A stretch of DNA of 64,000 bases. Source: Syngnathus acus (lineage: Eukaryota > Chordata > Actinopteri > Syngnathiformes > Syngnathidae). Under the pieces are notes generated by a model. It worked only from the letters and a program-made list of their open reading frames with translations. It did not search any database and had not been told where the DNA came from. Positions 56,767 to 64,000 of this stretch are shown here, one piece after another. The position numbers were made by a program, and so were the translations under genes. Location of the stretch: positions 7,937,000-8,000,999 of the forward strand of contig NC_051098.1 in the NCBI RefSeq assembly GCF_901709675.1, written 5' to 3'. Numbering within the stretch: position 1 is the stretch's first letter; each line of letters begins with the position of its first letter.

Positions 56767-59091
56767 TTAAATCTCCACATTTGGGTCTGTGAATCCATTT
56801 TTCCCTTCGTTTACGAGGACAGGCTTCTCTGTTCTCGTGTGCCAAACAAGTATCTGATGATGAAAAGAAAAACAAGGAAAAATATGAGCAACCTGCGCTC
56901 ATTCAGTTATCGCCGTCTTTCAACGTCTGCGGCATACTGATGCTGTTAAAAGCTACTTGAAGGCAGACAGTTTTGAAGATGCGAGTGATCACAGGAGTGT
57001 CTGATCAATAGAGAGAAAGTCAGGGTTATAAGGAGTGTTGGATTCTTCATTAGTTACTGTTTATTTCATTTTATAGATCATATATATAAGTAAGCTTTTT
57101 TTTCTTTCATTAATAAGACTATTTTGTCGATTTTATTTTCATGAATCATTACCTTGATTTCACATGACATTTTCGCAAAAACAAGCAGAAAAAAGCAACA
57201 TAAGTGTGTAGGTGTTAACTAGTATTTGCCCTTTCTTTTCAAAATCTCTTCCGAATGTGACACACTGTGAGGCCACCTCATCGATTTTTAACTCTGTTTA
57301 GGTGAGTGAGGTGAATCCAAAATATTTTTCTTCTGGTGAAGCAATACTTGGGCTGCTTGCTTCATGATAAACATTGTACGTTATACATTCTCTGTCCCCA
57401 TAAAATTTATAGGACCGTATGTTGTACCTGACGATACCTACAAAGAAATGCAAAAATGCAAGAGTAACAGCGATGTGATATTTTTCACTCTCCATGTTAG
57501 GCACAGCTATGTTCAGCTTCATGGCACTGTTTCAAATAATGAGTTAAGATTGAATTCTTATGATAGCTATTATTTCAAAATGCTTAGCACACAAAAATGT
57601 ACGCATTTGTTATCCCTTTAATAAAAAGGAACCAAAAGACATAAAGTTAGTCCAAAACAACAGCATATTTTATAAACTCATACACTTATTATATGAAATA
57701 AAATAGGCCTGCCAATTTAGCTATTTAGTTATATATCCACACTTCTTGGGAAGGGATTCGAGTCAATCAACTTGGGGCCCATGCTATTTGAGCTAATACA
57801 ATTGATTATATTTCACAGTTCTAAAGAATTATTAATATTTATAACAACGGAGCCAAGGACTCTTTTGTAAAGATAGACAGAGCGACCTCCTTGCTGTCAT
57901 CAGGCTGCGACTATACTGAATAATGCATTGAGTCTTTTAGATATGCCGGTAGCTCACTCCCACTTTGTGCAGATATAAATGAGGTTAATAGTCACAACTG
58001 CAAAGCAGTCCAATACGCAACTTCACCCGTGTTTTGTCTCCTATGTCTAAATCCACACCTTCTTTCAGTCGTCCTCATCTGTAATCAGCGCAGTGTCCTG
58101 ACCTCGCTATTCCCCACAGCTCCTGTTCCGCTCTCTCAGCGGTTCCCCGATTTGCCTGCCTTTCATTTACCCCTGTGGATGGCTGAGGGAGGTCAAGAAC
58201 AGGCTGGCTGACAGTATCATTTTTTGTCTCTATGCGCTTCGTGTACAGATGCTGGCAAGCTGAAGCCCTCTGGCTGACTGGAGAGTACTTTTCTGGAGTG
58301 CACACTGCCCACAGGCCATGAGCAGGGATGGCGCATGGACACTGCATTATACATTCTAATTGCTTGTATGTCCACATAACCGATGGCAGACTCCCCTCAA
58401 ACTCTTAGTGCAAGGATGCGGAACATCTGTTCTCCAAGAACCATACTACATTTATGAAAACAATGCTACAATCGAACAAATGGTTAGGATCGCAAAGAAG
58501 ATGGAGTGCCAAATGCGGGATAATCTTTCACCCACACGTTCATATCTACGGACAATTTAGCGTTATCAATTAACCTGCATGGTTTGAAACGTGGAAGGAA
58601 AATTTGTAGATTATTAAATGAGTATGAAGTGATAAAGTGAAGATAAATACATTACATTAGCACTTAATGTGCATTTTAACGGATTGTATCTGTTTTACAA
58701 TCCTGCCACGAGATTGTGAGGCTTCCCTAACCACTAGCAGCTCAGCGCCAGTAAAAGTATAGTACGAACCATAAAAAAAAAAGCATTGAATTACCTTAGT
58801 GCAATTGGCTGCTTTGGGTTCCAGGTCGTTGAGTGTGACAAGTTCCCGCAGCAAACTACTCTCCTGGTAGCCTCCCTTCACCCCGCGAAGCTTGAAATAC
58901 GCCTGAGGCTTGAAGAGGATGAGCCTCAGGTTGATGGCAAAGCCGGCCATGTCGATGGCAAAGGGCCGATGGGGGTCGAACACTGTCTTCCACCCGTACA
59001 CTTTCCCGGCCGAGTTGACCTTGGGGGACTCGTAGCGCAGGCCGCCCACAAAGGCCACAGGCCACACGGAAACTTTCTGAGTTGATCGCAT
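56767..59091 (-). CDS. b3gat1: beta-1,3-glucuronyltransferase 1, last two coding exons (5' part outside window)
   Basis: Golgi type II enzyme (GlcAT-P) that adds glucuronic acid to N-acetyllactosamine in making the HNK-1 epitope. Exon 59091-58795 encodes 99 residues, from MRSTQKVSVW to EPKAANCTK. Exon 56853-56767 encodes ILVWHTRTEKP to FTDPNVEI and stops. Both junctions are phase 0, as in human B3GAT1, where the first of these exons follows ...ELFEE. The C-terminus separates it from B3GAT2. The conserved FDPHRPFAIDMAGFA and GGYQESSLL blocks are present; the Glu of QESSLL corresponds to the catalytic base of the related GlcAT-I. The N-terminal anchor and DDD metal motif are not found up to 64,000. 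Paralogue a or b cannot be decided. Confidence 0.95.
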
Positions 59092-62000
59092 CTAGCAAGG
59101 AGGAGAGTGAAAGGAGGGAGGGAGGAATTACTCATGTGAAAGACTCTACATGACAGTGAGACTAAACACGTTGATGGAGGACTTTTAGAACTGCTGCTGT
59201 TATTCATCGTGAAAGATGGTGACTATTGAGCCGACCATAGTGCAGCGAACAGCTGACACATTGTTAGATGAAGGTCCATGACATGCATTGCTCAACAGCT
59301 GGCCCACAATGAAGACAATTAGCAGAGGTCATATTTAAAGAGAATAAGTGTGAACGATGTGGTGCGGCTACACCGTTGGATGGGTTGACCGACTGACCGA
59401 GGGGATTCTTTGTGTCATTTGTCTGACTTTGTCTTTTAATTAAACGCCGTGGTGTTTTAGATGGAAAGAAATGGACGGGCACCAATCACTTTTTACATAG
59501 TGTTGCTCTCCACAATGAAAAGATGAATGTCATTTTCAATGCAAACTCAGGTTCCTTGGTAAAATTTTGTTTTAATCATGGATAGACACATTTGGGTTAC
59601 TTTGCCACTATAGGAACAGAAATCCATCAAAAACAGAACACTTTATGGCCAAATGCTGTGTTTTTTTTTTTTCTTTTGAGCTGAAACAAACACACACACA
59701 CCACATTATATGTCTGTTGGGGACACGAAAGTTGTCAGATGTGCTGGGCAGAGAACGTGACACAGAGCGAAAGGAAATGGCAATGTCAGGAGCAGCATTA
59801 TAGCATCTATAAATTCTCGCTACTTGGCTAGGGCATTTTTTAAGTGTGTCATTCATAATATATAACGTGATTGTTTTGCACTTTATGGCAGGTCATTAAA
59901 CATTGGTCCATTGTGCTACATTCAAGTTATGAAAGGCAACACAAATCGTGCCTATCCATCGAGTAAACAGAATGTGGTTCCACTTTGCTAGGCGTAAATA
60001 AACAAATGTCTGGCTTCCTGTGTCTTTTTGAGCTTAGAGACATTTCGGTAGGTCTCTATTCATGATCGACTTGCCTATGTAGGTTTCAAATGAGTGAATT
60101 TAAAAGAGGGAGACGTTACTAGCCAGAAACACGAAAATTTGTGAAATCTGTGTATGACAAAACCCTCAAAAAGACTATTTAATTGGACTATGAATAATCC
60201 CAACTAGGATTAACAGATGTCAGTCATATTTTTCTTTCGCTTTCATCCCATTAAAACCACACAGGCAAAAAGCAGCTGCAGCCTTAAAAGTTCTACTTAA
60301 AGAGAAATGTTTTTGAACAAGCAGTAATTTAATCAAAGTCTCTACTGCTGAAATAATGATGTCAGTGCCTCCCTTGTGTATAAAAATCAAGGCGCAGTAT
60401 AAGAGACAGCGATAAGACAGAAAGAATCTGCTCGCCAAACATTTTACATGTGCTAATAATTCACACCATATGCGCTTTGAAACCCTGATGCAAATTGCCT
60501 TTCTTTCATTTTTTTTAATTTTTTTAATTCCATTCTGTGTGACCTGTTGGGCTGCTCTGTGGTCAAGCTCACCAGATCACAGCAGCAGAGTTTGAACAGC
60601 ATGAAGCAGACTGGATGCTTGTGGGACTTTAGAGATGGGAGCGTGCTGTGCCAGGCACCTAGATGCAAATTGGCACGAGCCTTTGTATTAATGAGCTCTG
60701 GGCTTTAATAGTAGACGGGAGAAGGAGTGTTTTCATTTGTGCATCCATGTGTTTGTTGCTACTATAATTATATATAAAGGCACATTTACTGTTTTTGACT
60801 GTGCATTCCGAACCACCAATGTGGGACATAAAACTACTACTGAATACAAACAAGTTATTGTACGACAAACAAAAAAAGGACAACTACCACCAGGTATTGT
60901 GCAACATACATTTGAGTTACAAGACAATATTAGAAACTACATTTAAAATTACCATTCATTTAAAGGTCTAAAATGGTTTAAAATATGCCCTTGCATCAAT
61001 GTGCACAAACAAGCAGCTTTTCTGCAAGTTCCACTCAAATACAATATAGCACATCATCAAGTGTGGCATAGGGGATGTCAAGAGACTTGACACTTTCCCT
61101 TCCGGAATCAAAATGTGAAAATGAGTATTGCTCACCCTTGATTTGGGGGAGGGTGGTGATGGTAAGGATGGGCTCAAAAACACACAAGCAGGCAAGCAGC
61201 TTAGCCTGTGTGTTTAACAGCTGATTTTCTGAAAAAGGCTAAAAAATATCAAAACAATTGGACTGACAACAATTATAATAATTTTGGACATTTTACTCAC
61301 CACCAGGTGGTTCTTGATCAATGTCAGTTGTAATAACTTCATGTATGTTTTCTATTTTGTCATTGATTTATGCAGAGTATAAATTGGGGCATAATTTGGG
61401 TCTCAGTGTTGACAGTAATGCAAATTGAACACAACTGTAATGGACAATCAAAGAAATTACATTCAGTGACTCACACCAAACTCACAGCAACTGAAAAACT
61501 CCAACTCTGTGTGAGTGGGATATTTCAGTCATGTGGGTCGGGCGTATTGCTCACTGCATGGCAGGGGCATAACATGTTACAAAGGTACAACTAGAGTTAA
61601 ATATCAATAAGAGCAATGTCATGCGCCACAAATAAAATGTCTCTCAACAATTATACATAGCCGTTCCAATCTAATGCATTAGTGCAAAAAAAAGAGAAAA
61701 GAAAAATACATCAGGAGAGGTAATAGTGAAAGCTATTATATTCTAATATGTGGCTATAAGAATGAAAATATTATTGTATTATTCATTGGTTGTGCAAGAT
61801 GGTACAAAAGTTGAATGAAAATTACACATAACAATCAGTATCATTTTAAATCTGTTGTGTTGCCAGTACATTGTTGTCTTGCAGAAGGCCATCAGTGTAT
61901 TAAGTGAAAATGAGAATGCAGCAGTTTTGGAGATGAAAAAATGCAGACTTTATAACGTATCATCATTCATTTCAAGTAGCATTGCAATATAACTAGTAAT

Positions 62001-63227
62001 ATTATACAATATAACAAATGACATTTTAAAGGCAGTTATGAGAAATATGTAATCATATACAGTAAGGTCTGGTGTTGATGTGACTATTGTGTTCAAGTCT
62101 GCATAATTTTATTTTACATTGTTGAAGCTGTCTGCGTATTAGGATTAAGAGAACGTTTAAGAAAGTCTGTTCAAAAGAATAGAAGAGTAAAGGCAATTAT
62201 TCCATGCACAATCCTTGGGTGTGCAAAGATAAGAAAAATCAATTCTGTCTCTTGTGCCTTCTTGCAATAAGCGATTGTCTCAAAACAAACTAAAATATGC
62301 TGCAGTTGTTTTAATTTGAGTACCTGATGTGTTGGTCATTCATTTTCTTTTTTATTCTGTTGAGTGAACATCACATGTAGCATTGCAAATGCAGATATTG
62401 TTCTCCATTGCAGACGCACAGAATCAAACGGCATCCTTTTTAATTTCGCACAATATTATTGTTGTTTATTTTGATATGCATTCTTAAGGGATGTGACAGA
62501 GGCAGCTCTAGAATTGCATCGTTTCTACAGCAGAGTACATAAATCTAAATTTATTATAAATGATGATAATTTATTTGGGTTGGAAACAAATACTTTTATG
62601 GTGACTCAATAACTTGCAGAAAAAATTACAATTTAAAGAGTTTCTATTTTAGTTTTAATTATAGGCATGGCCTGAAATTTTGCATTTAGAAAGAGATTAA
62701 TGACACTCAAGGCAATAACAGTAATTTACTCAGCATTTTGATAGTGTTTGGGATACTACACAGTGGAATTTTTTTGCCTTTGTGATATTTGTGTGGGTAG
62801 TTGACACTTACCGTATACTGGAAACCAGAATTTGACAAAAAAAATGTCAAACATACAAAATTCAAAGATCACAAAATTCTAATTTGAAAAGCGGCATGTG
62901 CATCAAAGTGTTTACTGTGGCATTTGTTTTGCTTTTTCTTTGGCTTTTTTTTTTTGCAACAAAGAACAAGTGACCTCTCCTAATCGGTTGGTGTGGATTT
63001 TAAAATGAACAGCAAAACCTCATTTTGGTTGCAGCTTTAGGATATGCTGACCTCATTTTGAAGTACATACGACACACAGACTCCTTTCAACCTTGTTTGC
63101 ACGGTTGTCAAGCCGCAGACAACGGTTATATTTTCTCTGGTGTCAGCAAAAGTCACCGCAATCGGATTTGTGTCTGACTTTGTTTTTATCGTCCACTCTT
63201 CTTTCTCTGTCGTCTCTGTCCTTTCAG
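59092..63227. other. b3gat1: b3gat1 intron, nothing recognised
   Basis: AT-rich, with simple T and CA runs near 59,660-59,705. No exon encoding the upstream part of the glucuronyltransferase and no clear mobile element is seen. Confidence 0.5.
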
Positions 63228-63317
63228 GGCTGTTACGCCGCCACATAAATGGGCCTGTTGGAGGTGATGGAGCGCTTTGGAAGGAGACTGAGCACTTTGG
63301 CTGATTTCCAGGGAAAG
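63228..63317 (+). other. possible orphan exon with start codon
   Basis: A long pyrimidine tract (ctttctctgtcgtctctgtc) ending in ctttcag precedes the segment, and a GTAACG donor follows. An ATG at 63249 opens 23 codons (MGLLEVMERFGRRLSTLADF...) that end at the donor in phase 0. It lies opposite to the b3gat1 transcript. I do not recognise the peptide; it may be an antisense gene, a non-coding RNA exon, or chance. Confidence 0.3.
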
Positions 63318-64000
63318 GTAACGACAGGCCGTGTCAATACTTGACACTCCGCTCACTACAGGCCTCCCTCTGGACCAATACCGAAAGGACGTGGCTCCCG
63401 TATAGTCGGGTAATTCAGATGACGTCGAGATGGATGGTTGGTATGTGTTCATTATCTAGCCAATCTTCTTCGCGTGTGATCGGAGCAAAATAATGACTGG
63501 TCTTAAGGAGAATTGTGTGTCATTATGTATCTGTTTCCTACAAAGCAGCCTGACTGAGCAGTGCTCTCAATACTGTCATTGGTTTCCCATAAAGCACAAG
63601 AGTAACAATGAGCATTCAGTGACAGTATAGGGTCAATAAGGACACTTTGAAGCTGCTGATTATGAGCTGCCTAATCAATGCACCGATTGCCCATATTCCG
63701 AAGCAGAGTGGCCACAGAACTTTTAAGGCTTTTAACCCTTTATTACGTACTCACTGAAAAACAACGTAAGTTCTAAAGTCAAGCACCCTTGAACTGTTTC
63801 AGAAAAAATCCCCCCAAAACAGTGGTGTCTAAATGGCCATCATGAGTGATGTCACAGTACAGATGTCAACAGACCTCAGCTCAGCCAGCATAATAAAATG
63901 TGCTTTGAGACCTACGACGGACCCAATATAGGAGATTTTTTTAGATAAGAGTCATTTTTTGGATGTTGTTTTTTCCGGCTCAACTGATTTTACACCAAGG
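63318..64000. other. window end, nothing recognised
   Basis: No exon, RNA gene or repeat could be supported here. Confidence 0.45.

Noticed and set aside
58856-59207. Other open frames over the b3gat1 exon on both strands
   Set aside because: Shadows of the conserved exon; only one frame matches the glucuronyltransferase.

Overview
The window is nuclear DNA of a ray-finned fish, probably a percomorph teleost. The evidence is intron-rich genes with GT-AG splice sites, vertebrate orthologues, long non-coding stretches, and teleost-type repeats: tRNA-derived SINEs with a (GGAT)n tail, LINE ends with (ATCT)n or (TCAA)n tails, TA-flanked MITEs and Tc1-like relics. A syngnathid-like source is only a hunch from the SINE type. 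There is no prokaryotic or viral gene content.

Layout. Positions 1-8,900 are mostly non-coding: a Tc1-like relic, an intact SINE with a 15-bp target-site duplication, a LINE tail, and a CpG-rich NRF1-type promoter with an antisense first exon (5,471-5,830) and a possible second exon (2,497-2,602) of a gene I cannot name. Positions 8,918-11,819 are a 2.9-kb composite element with 68-bp outer inverted repeats. Inside it are tRNA-like units and four 357-bp tandem repeats, each carrying a long hairpin. Positions 13,745-16,554 are a telomere-like CCCTAA satellite with a higher-order period of about 1.22 kb, directly followed by a 550-bp hAT-like element.

Four protein genes are secure. srpra (+, 17,647-21,690, 14 coding exons, 654 aa) is the SRP receptor alpha GTPase. 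fam118b (-, about 23,585-31,252) is a SIR2-like protein. Its tail faces srpra, and the two poly(A) signals lie about 100 bp apart. ilvbl/hacl2 (-, 33,857-38,983, 14 coding exons, 622 aa) is a ThDP-dependent 2-hydroxyacyl-CoA lyase of the ER. The last two coding exons of b3gat1 (-, 56,767-59,091), the HNK-1 glucuronyltransferase, lie at the right, with the rest of the gene beyond the window. All exon joins were checked by reading phase and by recalled similarity to human proteins; no database search was made.

Between ilvbl and b3gat1 (39-56.7 kb) I recognise no known gene. Three short + strand segments (43,776-47,381) have good splice sites and phase-consistent open frames ending in a stop, and may be the 3' end of an unidentified gene. 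A further orphan exon with a start codon lies at 63,228-63,317. The secure genes are housekeeping or glycosylation genes without an obvious shared pathway. srpra and fam118b are neighbours in the same tail-to-tail order on human chromosome 11q24, and b3gat1 is on 11q25, so the right side looks like a rearranged piece of that block with ilvbl added.
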